Assembly: GCA_005406025.1 (NCBI GenBank)
Contig: BGZK01000101.1
Coordinates: 620,001-684,000 of the forward strand
From: Eumeta japonica
Taxonomy: Eukaryota; Arthropoda; Insecta; Lepidoptera; Psychidae
DNA length: 64,000 nt
Direction of reading: 5' to 3'
In this document: positions 12,180-23,170 of the stretch, one piece after another
Layout of the letters: each line of letters starts with the position of its first letter
Position numbering within the stretch: the first letter of the stretch is position 1
Program-made: the position numbers and the translations under genes
The notes under the pieces: generated by a model
Told to the model about the DNA's origin: nothing
Seen by the model: only the letters and a program-made list of their open reading frames with translations
Database searches by the model: none

Positions 12180-12470
12180 AAAATACCGTCACTGAAATCG
12201 GAAAGCGCCCTCTGCCAGAACTGCATCTTCACCCCGAAGCGGTCAAAACCGCATTAGCGGTCCCCGCAAACTGTTCCGCCGCAAACTTCCCAAAGACCTG
12301 CACGCCCTTCCCCTCCGCCCCGCCGCCGCCCCGCCGAATGCCAAGTTGCGTCACTTTACATAAGATCGCTTTCGGGGCTGTCAAACTATGCCCGCCCTTG
12401 CTCACGTTAAGATAACTACAGCGGCCCTAATCAGTTTCATTATATTGTTAGGCGATTAATCAAAGTTTTA
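12180..12470. promoter_or_regulatory. Candidate regulatory block, C-rich with homeodomain/GATA-like words
   Basis: A strongly C-rich segment containing 'CCGCCCCGCCGCCGCCCCG' is followed by 'CGTTAAGATAAC', 'CCCTAATCAG' and 'GCGATTAATCAAAG'. The GC-rich core with AT homeodomain-like words on its shoulder resembles insect developmental enhancers. There is no coding signal. The call is an inference. Confidence 0.3.
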
Positions 12471-12680
12471 CGCGTGTAGGGTGACTACGCCACCCTACAC
12501 AATTTCACTACTGCTCAGTTTTATGAAAACAAACAGAAAAATTAATTTAATTGCTCACCTACCCAACGTGGTTATACCGTCACTGAAACAAAAAATGGTC
12601 AATCTAAGCAAAAGTTTTAATGACGTAACCGATTCGTATCGTTAATTTTCAACGATTCAATAGCTTTATTGTCTTAATAG

Positions 12681-12825
12681 ACCTGAATATTGGTGCGATT
12701 AATCTGATAGGTTAAAACGGTTAAATAGTACGTGTTATTTGTTAATGCAACAAATTACTCGGCTAGTGCACAGAAATTTGTTTAACCAAGCTAAATTCTA
12801 AATAGATTCGAATATTTTTTTAAGT
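12681..12825 (+). repeat. Dispersed repeat R2, copy A
   Basis: It shares an ordered series of words with 45753-45870: 'ACCTGAATATTGGTRC', 'GTTATTTGTTAATGCAAC', 'GCTAAATT', and a terminal 'T..TATTTTTTT'. The longest shared exact word here is about 18 bases. Two copies 33 kb apart define a low-copy or old repeat. Its class is unknown: no inverted ends or coding sequence are visible. Confidence 0.55.
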
Positions 12826-13889
12826 GTCGGTGCACTATTTGTAACTATCTCTCGATGGACCGTAACGATGTCATTCCAAATTTGTCATAATTAAATATCC
12901 CACTAAATCGCTGAATAGTATAATAATATTTCTAAAAACGATTACTATTTACTGATATTTTAAATTTCTCACAAATTTTCAACTGAGAAGGAATCGCAAC
13001 CTACCGAGGAAAACTTTCAACTTAACACACGTTAACGAAAACTCGAAGAAGGGATCTGTTTCTCAGCTTAAAAACTATACGGCTTAACTAACAAATCATT
13101 TGAACTTAACCATACAATACACTGTCTACTAATCTAGAAGGTTTTAATTTAGAATTTCGTTCGCCGAGCTTTTGTCCCAAAATCTTATCCCCTTGGTTTT
13201 GGTCATCCTACACCTTTAGCTATGAAATATAAACTAGTTCCAGAAGCGAATCTAGTTAGCAAAATCATCTTGTTTACGTACATTATACAGGCAAGACAAT
13301 ATAGTGTTTTCGATAATGGATCATCGCGACTTTCATATATTATTATATTGGCATATTAAGCTTACTGCGCCGCGTTCGTGTAACTTTAGATACCTATCAT
13401 ACACTTTGGACAGATTAATATATTTTATTTATTATTTTTCTTTTTATGTCAAGAAACACCATCGGATTCCAATAAATCACTTACATCGCTCATTTCTAGA
13501 ATCTACAGTCACGTTTCAAATGCACTTTCAGATGCACCTTCGTCGTAGTTCTTAATCAGCCCATTACTGAAGAATATCTTCACACAATCTTTATATTTCA
13601 GATCGAGTAGCTTCGACCTTAAACTCTACATGATGGCCTAAAGAATGAATATATAGCTACAATCTTTCAATTCGAATCAAGTAATAATTTAACTCGTAGA
13701 TGTATCACACGTTTTATTATTAACTTCTGATTATAAGTAGTGTTTAGACGAATTATATATTTGACAACTTTGAGAAATTTTAATGAATCATGAAATAATT
13801 TCCACTCTCAAAATTGCTAATTTTAAATAAGAACAACATAGTGCGGTGAAAAGCTGTTCTTTTTTTTATTACAAAAAAATATTAGTTAA
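12826..13889. other. AT-rich DNA, no feature seen
   Basis: An 83-codon forward open frame at 13304-13555 has no recognisable motif and unremarkable composition. Confidence 0.5.
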
Positions 13890-14290
13890 AATTTCAAAAC
13901 ATCCCCTTCGTCCTCGCCTGGAACATTTTCCTCCGACACGCCTCTCCCTTCATAATCCGGTCGGTTATTGACAAAAACTTCCCGGAACACGCGTCGCCCG
14001 AAGAGAAAAAAAAATAGTATATTGAATATAAAGCGCCCGCGGCGTGGCCGATCCGCTGCGCGGTGACGTCACACATCATAAAGTCATCCATTTCGCCCGC
14101 CTCGTAAAAAATATCGACTCGGCGTCACATAAACGGCTTATTGGGTATCACCAGCCTGACTTATGAGTATAATCTGGTGAGCGGCGGGCTCAACTCCCGT
14201 CACTTTATTGCTGCTGATTTATTAGCGAGGAAACCTCATTGGACGTCGAAGGCGCCGCGGTTATACCTCTCGATAGTGGAGCGACGAATC
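13890..14290. promoter_or_regulatory. Candidate regulatory block with a full CRE and Hox-like sites
   Basis: This GC-richer block has a perfect palindromic CRE, TGACGTCA, at 14064-14071. Close by are several AbdB/Cdx-like words: CATAAAG (14077), CATAAACGG (about 14128), TTTATTGC (about 14202) and TTTATTAG (about 14218). The 65- and 78-codon frames here are on opposite strands, and neither looks like protein. It is the motif-densest non-repeat block in the window. Enhancer function is inferred only. Confidence 0.35.
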
Positions 14291-15589
14291 TATTTATCTT
14301 TTGTATCACATTTCAATAACTTTCAAAACTGGCAAAATTTTGAAATATACTTCGTCAAGGTAATAAATAACCTTTAACGCATGTGAAAATTGTCATTTTT
14401 TATTGTCCTATTTTCTAAAATTGAGTTGCGAAAACTCGAGTTTAAAAAATCAAACTGAGAATAATATTTCCCAATTAAAAAAAAAATATTCATAGCGGGA
14501 AATTAAAAATGAGCTCAATAAATCACCCCTACCTGTGGTGAATTCAAAACTAAAAACAAATAATTTAATATAATCAGTAACTGTCTTGAACGACACACGT
14601 CAAGTATCACATTTCTACCAACGGCATTAACATAAAAACATAAAAATAACTTCATTAAAAGTAACACTGTGCTTATTTGTTTGCTCACATGAAAGCTTAT
14701 ATTTTGGGATTAGACAGTAATATCAATAAATAATTTGTTATCCCCCTGTACGTATAGACAAAAGAAAACGTGACAAACTGAGACTGTGTTCTTTCCGTTG
14801 AAGTATCCTCATGCACAATAAGATTTTTTACCACTAACTTACGATGAACATAAATACACATAACACATACATACAGCGCTAACGCCTGAGACAGCTAGCA
14901 TCTTCGGTACTAAATATGGCTTTATTTTTCTTACGAGTAGTGTGTGCCGACCCTATACTTTTGTATATTAATGCTTGCAAATGTTTGTATAAACTTTTGC
15001 GCTTTTCTTCACTCTGGTTCTAAATAAACGTCAATTATGGCTATTAAAAAAAAAAGAAAACTTTACTACTAATATATATGTGTAAATCTTTCTTTAGCAT
15101 TTCAAACACCGCCTGACATTACTTTGACCTAGGAAACTTTTTTTAACGGTTTCGTTAATGGTAATATAATTCATGCGAAATTCTCTCTAAACTTCATATA
15201 ATAGAACATAATAACCAGAAAAGGAATACCTTCCGCTCAGTGTGCGCTGGCGTATGAGACACAAACGGTGCACGCAGTCTTTTATTATTGAAAATAAATT
15301 TACTCTCATTATAATCTCATACGACCGCATTAGGTCTTATAACATCCATCCCCAAAGTCAGATCTGAATTTAACAACATAAAACGTATACTTAAACTTAG
15401 TTTCATTTATAGACAATTCCATTGACATAAGCTCAATAAATTTCGAAATCTCCCCATTCAACCCCTTTTAACAACACACGATAGTTTGAAAGCCCACTAA
15501 TGTTCTTAAAGTCTATAAAGTTTGCATTAATGTAGCTCACGTTAACTCCAGAATCTCATGAAGCGTGCTCCCTACCTTAATTCAGCTTA
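14291..15589. other. AT-rich DNA, no feature seen
   Basis: No coding or repeat signal could be supported. Confidence 0.5.
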
Positions 15590-15594
15590 AGGTT

Positions 15595-15890
15595 TACTCT
15601 ACCTTTGCTCGATTGCCATGCGGGTTCATCGAATAACGGCTTGCTGCCTTGAAACCGTTTTACCGCTGTCGCCGACGTCGACGATAGTTCATCGGAAATC
15701 GAGCTACGCCTGCGCCAGTCTTTCGTCGACGGTGCCGTCTTCCATCGCGTGTCAGAGCGGCTGCGAGACCAGTAGGACCTCACGTCGTGTATTTGCTCAT
15801 CAGGCGGTCTTTGAGAGCTTCTTTGCTTTCCCACTCCATAGGCAATTCGTAGTTAGCGTACCAATTTTCCGTGTAGACTTGCTTATGATT
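15595..15890 (-). pseudogene. Protein-coding remnant with a frameshift, family unknown
   Basis: The minus strand begins after a plausible acceptor ('CTAACATCAG' ending at about 15891) and reads 'QVYTENWYANYELPMEWES' followed by 'KEALKDR'. About 15770 that frame closes, but the next frame continues with 'PPDEQIHDVRSYWSRSRSD' and a Ser/Arg-rich stretch. It ends with 'FQGSKPLFDEPAWQSSKG' and 'AAAG|GTAGAG', a weak donor. Both halves have protein-like composition (Trp, Tyr, Glu, Pro mix) and higher GC than the flanks, and they abut at one point. This suggests one coding segment broken by a small indel. It could be an exon with a sequencing error, a decayed exon, a processed pseudogene or a transposon piece. 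I do not recognise the protein. Confidence 0.35.
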
Positions 15891-16039
15891 GCTGATGTTA
15901 GTTTCAAATCAGTGAGTGAATTATAAATTCACATTGTAAAACAGAGAATTGATGGATGTCTTTAATCCTCGCAGAAATGTCATAACAATCGTGTTATCTT
16001 TCGTAATTTTCGCTTTTTAAGCCACGTTTTTCAATCTAC

Positions 16040-16210
16040 ACAAATATTGTAATAGGTCCGCCTCTTCCTATCTGCTGTTCTAAAAAATCCGTACATATTA
16101 TTTCGTACTTAAACTCTTCCACGATGTCTTCATACTTCACTTCAGCGCAGTCAGTAATTTTTAAGAAAAATTTGACTGGGCCAACCGTATACAAGCTAAA
16201 GTCCACTTTT
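16040..16210 (-). pseudogene. Possible glutathione S-transferase-like N-terminal remnant (very tentative)
   Basis: A 57-codon minus-strand frame reads 'KVDFSLYTVGPVKFFLKITD', then 'CAEVKYEDIVEEF', and ends at a TAG at 16038-16040. The pattern of an aromatic-rich strand, then 'P-[IV]-[RK]-F-[LF]-L-K', then '[VI]-x-Y-E-D-[IV]' resembles the thioredoxin-fold start of sigma-class GSTs. The family's 'PxGQxP' motif is not preserved, and no methionine start or C-terminal domain is visible. The resemblance covers about 30 residues and could be chance. Confidence 0.15.
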
Positions 16211-16239
16211 TTCTATTGGTCACTCCAACTCTTTAACGT

Positions 16240-18550
16240 GGCCAGCATCTCTTATGTGTGAAATTTCTTAAAATCCTCGTTGGGTGAGCATCGAGAAACA
16301 ACTGCCATTTTATTTATTTTTTTCTTTTGTAATCCCCCTTGCGTGTTCAGTCTGTGCGCCTCCAACAATATAAACGGTAGTAGCTCTAAAAGTTTCACCT
16401 TTTCAGTGCTCGGGATCTTCAATTAATAGGAGGTAGTTATATGTATTACGTTTTTCCGTTTACTTATCAGATGCCTTCAAATGATATATACACCTTTAGT
16501 GCGATATTAATTACATCTAATTCCTTTCGTTTTTATTACTCTCAGGGTCTACATCTTCTAGACATACCACATATATCTTTCTGATGTATATGCATACACA
16601 CATAGATATGGACATATGGACACAATAGAATAAATAAGACAGCGGCCTAATATTATTTACTACATTTGAACTAATATCATGAATAACAAATAAAAAAAAA
16701 AATAAGAAGAATCTATGAGAAAAATAAATTTTTGAAGTGAATGTTCATAGGGGGTGATTCAGTAATCAATAATTGAAAGAGAATTGAGAAAGAAATTTCA
16801 AGGACGCGTCATATGTAGGCAAATTGTGATATTAATGTTTATCTTTGTGTTTTGTGATTATTTACATCTATTAAGCTTGCGCCTAGCCAATATCTGATGA
16901 CATCCACAAAGACTTTTACCTATTTAGAAGCTTCACTGCTATCACGTGCATAATGCTGCGCGCGCATTTTTTATTTTCGAAGCACATTAATAGGGATTAA
17001 GTATTATTAATAAACATATCTCAGCTGTTAAAGTATGCCATGTTGCGTATGATACTGTATGAGTATTGTAACCTAAGTACTGCGAGTTCCTTATTAGGTC
17101 AGGTTTTTCATCACTCTTACTGCTATGGCGTGTCCTACGACACTAATCTTATTGCAGATTGAAGGGCTTGCACTTCAAACTCAGCGCCCTAATCAAATAC
17201 AACATATCCGCCGAGGGATTAAGGTGTTCTCAGAGACACAAAGCGAGTGTTTTAATTAAACCTTAGTTAAGAGCTCATTGATCAACTCCATCGCCAGTAT
17301 GGATTCAAATCTGGCAAACTCTGTTTCATTGGCTATGCTCTTAAGACTCTGTCGCCATCAGCCTTTTCTTTTGTGAATTACAATTTCTTATTAATCTTAT
17401 ATCTCTTACTTGTATGATTGTATTTTTAATTGAGTAAATTATTTTTTTCATATTTAATTCCAGCTTTATTTGGATTGGCCTTCGCTTTATAATTTATTTA
17501 TTTTTATTAAATCTTGCATCGTGATATTACAATCGCAATATATTTTGTCGTCACTTGACTACTCATAAAACATACTTTCCGATGTCTACGTTCCTTCGAG
17601 TTTGTAAATCGACATTATTGATCTGTATTTCATATTCCAATTTCATTTGTATAAGCTTCGTATTTTTCTCGCTCAGTCGTCTAATGAACCGAATATAATG
17701 TGCCGTATTATATCCTATATTGGCGTACTAAAATTCTATCAAATAATGTAAAATACGGTTGAGAACGAGACAAAATTAAAACAATTAAAAAACAGTTATA
17801 TATCCCCTTACCAAAAAATAACAAAACAAGGCTTTGTGTTTTTCAATCAGAAAGTTTAGGGTTGGAAAACGGGACTTCTTTTAAAGCATTAACAAATGAA
17901 GTACAATAAAGTAAAAAGAGTACAATTGTTCCGTAACATAATACCTTTTATGTTTCAATATTAGGATAGAATGTAAAATGTTCTTAAATTTATTTATGAA
18001 TTTATAAAATAAGCAGTAATAGATAAAACGGTAATTAACTATGCTACAAATAACTATTGAAATGTTTTTCATTTATGCACGAGAGCAAATCGAATCGGAT
18101 CAAATGAAGGCGAAATCGATAAAGGCCGATAACATTTTGAAGATGCATCAGTGCTAACTTTGATTTTGTTGTAATGTGAAGGCAAAAAACGGTCACATAT
18201 TTAAAATAAACAAGCTCCAACTTCGCTCCTTAAAAAGAATATCGCCCGTAACCGCTTAAAAGTGTACGTGCAAACTGAATACCCCTGAGCGCTCTCAGAC
18301 TCAACGGCCACGAAAACACTTGGCACGTTTAAATAGCTTGTTTAATGTCACGAAGGAATGGGTTGAGCGTTTTATGTTTATTTGTCATTTGCTTATTTGT
18401 TAGTGCCCAACTTGGCTACGGCACGATAATGAACCGACTCGTCCGTTGACATATCACACGCTCACGTAAAGCATTTTCTATTGTTGCTGATTCGTTCAGT
18501 ACGTGAGAGTTCCGGTGCACCACTCCCTCTCCGACCGATAATCTATTCTT
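16240..18550. other. Long stretch without supported gene
   Basis: AT-rich throughout. A somewhat GC-richer part lies at 17090-17320 with no open frame. No transposon motifs were found. Confidence 0.5.
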
Positions 18551-18655
18551 TTCCAAGAGGCCGGCAACGCACTGTTAACTCCTATATAGTTGCGAGTCTC
18601 TATAGGTGTAGGTGACCGCTTATTCTCTCGTGGGACAAACAATACCCATTTGAAT
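18551..18655 (+). mobile_element. 3' end fragment of a CR1/L2-like LINE
   Basis: It begins 'TTCCAAGAGGCCGGCAACGC', continues through a degenerate 'TATAGGTGTAGGTGACCGC' and ends 'CTCTCGTGGGACAAACAATA'. This is the 3' untranslated end of the LINE whose coding part lies at 34080-35600, present as a short 5'-truncated copy. A second fragment is at 20860-20965. Such fragments are among the commonest lepidopteran repeats, as I know them. Confidence 0.6.
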
Positions 18656-18714
18656 ATCTTTTAAACCATTTACTACTTTTATTTGAAACTATTTAAGAGA
18701 GATGCTGGTTCAGA

Positions 18715-18965
18715 TATCAGAGAGAGCGGTTCTTGCTTAGTGGTTAAGAGCATCGCTTTCGAACAAGAATGGTAGTGGATTCGACCCTAATCACGAGCGA
18801 ACTGAGCAACGAGCTTTTTAACTTTTTAACTTAAAGAGCACGTTAAGCTGTCTGTCCCGGATATTGTCATCGCATTCGATGACGACTGTCGTTAGCAGCT
18901 TTCAACCTGCACCAAATCAGCGTGGGAGCTTAATGCCTAAACACTGATCCAAATAAAAAAAAATC
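18715..18965 (+). repeat. tRNA-headed SINE, family S, copy 1
   Basis: Box A-like 'TTAGTGGTTAAGAG' (about 18737-18750) and box B 'GGATTCGACCC' (18777-18787) form a tRNA-derived head. The body contains 'GAACTGAGCAACGAG' and the family core 'CGTTAAGCTGTCTGTCCCGG', followed by 'CGACTGTCGTTAGCAG'. The copy ends in A-rich 'AAATAAAAAAAAAT'. The core is shared with 32742-32800, and the 'GACCAATGAG'-like word is shared with copies at 22275 and 32545. Confidence 0.7.
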
Positions 18966-19956
18966 ATGGGAAGTATGCTTCAACAGTAGAGTCATGACTC
19001 AATATTTGGATTTGTAACTTTCAAAGGATAAATCCCATATTTTGCACCTTCAAAGCATCAAGAATAACATAACACGTATAGCCTAAAATTACGTTGCAAC
19101 ACGCAATTGTAGGCTTTGCCAATTCCGTGCCCCGTTTCAATAAATTGGACTTCGATGGATTTTTGTTCAATGAGTAACTTATTGTTTCTAAGGAAATTAA
19201 AGTAGATGCTATGATCTTTACTTTAGAGTTCTCACTTCAAAGCTCCTCCTATTCGTTTCAGATTGACCAATAAATACTTATTAAAATTGCGAGCGTATTC
19301 TTCAGAGAAAACAGATTAAAAAAAATGTAGGAATCAAAAATGAAACAGCTTCTAGGATAGCTAAGCACAGTGTGATAAAACAATTTTCAACGCAAAAAGC
19401 TAGTTTGATTTTCTTTTGAGATTTAGAGAAGTGGGAGTAAGAATTTGTAAACACAGAGATGTATAAAAAAGATAAGACGCACACTTGCTTACTATTTTGA
19501 TGGCGAAAAATGGCTCAAAATGGCTCAAATTTTGTCTCTGTCTCACATTTTACAATAACATTTTGCAGAGATAAAGAGAAAGGGAAAGAAAGTTATTTAT
19601 CTTTTGACATTTTAACCGAAATGATATTACCTTTGATTCATTTTTAAATGCATAGAAAACAAGTAAAGATCATTTTGCTACTGGAAGACAATAAGTCATA
19701 TATTTTACTATTACACGTGCTGTTCTATGTTCTATGTTCTAAAACAAGACATCAGAGGAGCGGTTTAATATTATTTTAGATTTTTATTGTTGTTTTTTGG
19801 TTGAAAGTATGAAAAGAATTATAGCATATTTTCCTTCATAATAAAGCTTAATGTAGTAATCACCTAAGATTAAAATTAAAATGAATCTTGAATTTCATTA
19901 TATCAGTGAATATATACATAAAAGAACTTGGTAATGTCTGAAGTCTACAGATTATA
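18966..19956. other. AT-rich DNA, no feature seen
   Basis: Only short internal duplications, such as 'TGGCTCAAAA' twice near 19510. Confidence 0.5.
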
Positions 19957-20020
19957 ATAATATGAACATTTCTTATTATATACATGATAAAATGTATATA
20001 ATAAGAAATGTTCATATTAT
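19957..20020. other. Perfect 29-bp inverted repeat with 6-nt loop
   Basis: The left arm 19957-19985 and right arm 19992-20020 are exact reverse complements. The loop is GATAAA. Arms are AT-rich, ending '..TATATACAT' at the loop side. An RNA copy would fold into a single long hairpin. A recent foldback duplication (replication template switching), a tiny foldback element or a small-RNA precursor would all give this. The perfect pairing favours a recent duplication. Confidence 0.85.
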
Positions 20021-20533
20021 CATGACGGTTAATTAAGCATCAACATATTTTTGATAAACTTAATATATATTTTTTAAACATATTGAAATATAATAAACAT
20101 TTATTTGAAATAGGTTTAATCTATTTTATGACTTTCTTTTAGAGATAATTTGAAGATTCGTATCAATATAAAACAAATAATAAATAAAAAAATAGAAAAG
20201 TCAACTCTATTAGTATACGAACAGAGTCTCTATTGTTAAGCGTCCAAATAATGTGACAAAGCAAGAAATACAAGATCTGTACTGCTTAGGTCTATTTCTC
20301 TTAAGTCGGCTTATACCTCGACTTTTGATGCTACTTTAAGTGAAAAAATAAAAAAATACTCATCAAATACTCACCATAATACGTGATTGAGCATTTGTTA
20401 TAAACAAACTAAATTTTGCTTATCGAATATAAGAAATATCGTCTTTTTTCATAGCTTCTTAGGTGTTATTTACGCATTATTTAACAGAATACCTCGACGT
20501 CGTTACGGGAGGTGTAACTAAACTACACTGAAT

Positions 20534-20578
20534 GCAGTAAATGCTTAACAAGTGTTTGTTTTAGCACTCATTTACTGC
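20534..20578. other. 10-bp inverted repeat with 25-nt loop
   Basis: GCAGTAAATG at 20534-20543 is matched exactly by CATTTACTGC at 20569-20578. It is short and may be chance. Confidence 0.4.
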
Positions 20579-20859
20579 GCCCATTTTTGAGCACGGGACT
20601 TTGCATCTTCTCTTTTTTACAGATCAATGTGTATATATGAAAATTTTCTCAGTTGATCAAAATATTGAAAAACATCTGTAAGTGTGGCAGAGCTATGCAG
20701 TGGTCAACTTGGCTGCAGCCTGCTTTTGCTGTCACATTTCGTCCAATGATTGATGATTTCGGTGACTCAATCCCCTCTTTGATTACTCTACTCTCCCTTG
20801 CATCACCTCACTTCAATATCGATCAATTCATTTTTTCCTTCATCAGATATTCTATTATT

Positions 20860-20965
20860 ACTCAAGAAGTCGGCAACAAACTGGTGATATCTCCGAGGTT
20901 GCGAGTGCCATGGGTGGCGGTGACCATCTACTATGGTCGCTCACGTGCTCTCTTCTCTCTCAAAA
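20860..20965 (+). mobile_element. 3' end fragment of a CR1/L2-like LINE
   Basis: It contains 'GTCGGCAACAAACTGG', 'GAGGTTGCGAGTGCC' and 'ATGGGTGGCGGTGACCATCT'. The same sequence in the opposite orientation ends the LINE at 33926-34070. It is a 5'-truncated copy. The 112-codon frame that runs through it from 20653 is incidental. Confidence 0.6.
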
Positions 20966-21599
20966 ATGCTACAAAAAATTGCCTTTTGTGAATTCGTTTG
21001 CACCAAACTACGGAACCATGATGCGACTATATTATTACTAAAGAGAACAGACAACATTTCTTTTTCATCATTTAATAATTTAATTATTTATTGTTATTAA
21101 ATAAATTTTCAATTGCGACACTGTTTGCGAATTACTAATACCAAATCGTTACATGAAAATTGCTTAATAGAGAAAAAGATAACTTAGTCATATATGTTTT
21201 CTCTACAGATATTTTCAGGTTATATCGTTTACTTAAACAATGGAGTAAATGTTATTTAAATCCTATAATTTCATAACTAAAATTGAACTTATTTATATAG
21301 AACTTACTGAACCAGAACGTACACTTAAATTTTAGTCTTTATTATAATATTTTTATGATTTTTGCTTTCAATTCATTACATTGAATTGAAATAATGTCAA
21401 ATTGATATTACTGTCAATTCCGAATAAAGTTTCCAGACAGACGGACACTGAAATAAGTCTATAAGGGTTGTTTCTGAGGTCCAGAACCTTAAAAATTGAG
21501 GTAGGCTTTTTTTTCAGGTTTTCTCCTGTAATAGAGTTGTGAGGAATCTGTAGTAACAGTAGTATAAGAAGGTACAAGTAACGGATACTGAATTTCAAA
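20966..21599. other. AT-rich DNA, no feature seen
   Basis: No motif or repeat could be supported. Confidence 0.5.
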
Positions 21600-21860
21600 C
21601 CAGGAAGTCTTTGTTGGCGCTTCTCGCCCCGAGCTCGGCGGGCGCGACACGTCTGATAAACATCTCAAAGATGTATCGCGACAGGCGCCCGAATATAATT
21701 TAGCGCCCGGCGGCGGCGAAACGACGCGCGCTGCCGTGGCTTTCTTTCTAAATAATGGTATGTCTGGCAGATATTTGGTGAAGTTGACATGAAATTTATC
21801 AATCACTGTCCGACGCACGCGCCGCGGCCACGTCGCCCCCGTCGAGACGGCGTTCGGCCC
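21600..21860. promoter_or_regulatory. Candidate regulatory block, GC-rich island
   Basis: Two CpG-rich cores (about 21620-21730 and 21805-21850) flank a balanced segment with 'TCTGGCAGATATTTGG' and 'ATTTATCAATCAC'. The 152-codon minus-strand frame across the block has no recognisable domain, is rich in Arg, Ser and Pro, and is probably an effect of low stop frequency in GC-rich DNA. Regulatory function is inferred from composition. Confidence 0.3.
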
Positions 21861-22274
21861 AAATCTGGATTGTAGTGAATTTAGAAATATTTTTCTTTTT
21901 CGACATTTACGTAGAAAACGTCTTGAGATATTCTCATCGACAAACAAAGATATATCTTGTTTGAAACACTTTGAATAATAATAATAATTTACATGAATCG
22001 ACCAATTAGTTATGTAACTATTTCATTATTTTTTGTCATTATCAGTGAAGTTGATCCCAAAAATGATGCCTCAATCACTAGTTAAGATGGAGTATAAAAT
22101 AGATATGAACTTTCGACAAAAAGAAATACATTTGACAAATAATATATAAAAATTGTTACACACTATCATTTTTACTTGATTTCTGAAGTCATCGTTGAAT
22201 CTCCTTATTGTCATAATACTGCATGTTCCTTATCTTGATAGAACTAAGTCTGTCATGGTGAAATCACGTTAATA
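21861..22274. other. AT-rich DNA, no feature seen
   Basis: Nothing supported. Confidence 0.5.
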
Positions 22275-22505
22275 TAATAGCTGAGGCCAGCGGCCGAATA
22301 ACTGAAGAATTGTCTTTGAACTTAAAGGTACCTAGTTCGAATACTGTGAATGGATAAATTGACCAATGAGTTTGAGCCTCATATGCGAATGTGCATATGC
22401 CTCAGAAAATACTTTCATTTATCGTTCCTAAGTATTCTCACCGCATTGATAAAAAGGGCCATCACTAACCCCCAAGCCGCACTAAGCCTGTGTGAAGGAC
22501 TTAAT
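22275..22505 (+). repeat. tRNA-headed SINE, family S, copy 2
   Basis: The tRNA-like head ends in box B-like 'TAGTTCGAATAC' (about 22333-22344). It is followed by 'AAATTGACCAATGAGTTTGA', which matches 'AAACTGACCAATGAGTTTTT' in the copy at 32545. The body includes 'CACCGCATTGATAAAAAGGG' and 'TAAGCCTGTGTGAAGGAC'. No A-tail is clear, so the copy is old or truncated. Confidence 0.55.
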
Positions 22506-22986
22506 TTTCAACCCTTTCAATATTAAATGAAAAGATTCTGGAAAGGCATAAGTACCTCTATACACCCTAATACAATGTGATAAATTCGATGGACCCATCT
22601 TTCAATTTCGTGCGCACCTGTGACCTAGAAACGAAATAAAAAATAATCTGTGTCGATATATTGTGTCATTGACAATTGATTTTATCGTTTTTTTCTCCTT
22701 CTTGACTGATTCTTCTGGTCTTGATATGTATTTAAAGAAATCATATCACACTTCGGAAAATATGAAATATCCTAGCAGATGTGAAAAAGATTTTATTTTA
22801 TATTTCAGCCCATATGTTATCGAAACTCGATAAGTACCATCAAATTTTTTTCCATCGTATCGTACTTTGTTGAACCCCGAGTTGAAATCGAAAGCATTGT
22901 CAGAAACGCGAAACAATTTACATTTGAAGTAATACATTTACTGATTTTCAGAACATTCCCACTTACATTTCAAAAATATGAAATTC
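22506..22986. other. AT-rich DNA, no feature seen
   Basis: Nothing supported. Confidence 0.5.
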
Positions 22987-23170
22987 ATTAAAAAAATTGA
23001 GTTTTCAACCGATCTTGACGTTTTAAGATCCTAGAAATCTGTTTAGACCATTTTTCGAGTGATGGCTGTATATGTGGATGTGTGTGGGCGTACACGCGCG
23101 CATGTATTACGTGTGTGTACACGTATATGTTAGTGTGCGTGCGCGCGTAGGTGCGTGCGTGCGTTCTTGT
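22987..23170 (+). repeat. Dispersed repeat R1, copy C, with its TG/GCGC-rich tail
   Basis: It has 'ACCGATCTTGACGTTTTAAG', 'ATCCTAGAAATCTGTTTAGA' and 'CGAGTGATGGCTGTATATG', in the order seen in copies A and B. It then passes into an imperfect GT/GCGC microsatellite (about 23072-23165). The His/Thr/Arg frame there is not a gene. Confidence 0.7.

Noticed and set aside
20653..20991. 112-codon forward frame
   Set aside because: Its second half is the LINE 3' fragment, and the first half has no recognisable motif.
21489..21947. 152-codon minus-strand frame, one of the longest in the window
   Set aside because: It has no recognisable domain or family. It spans a CpG-rich block with few stops and begins and ends in AT-rich DNA.
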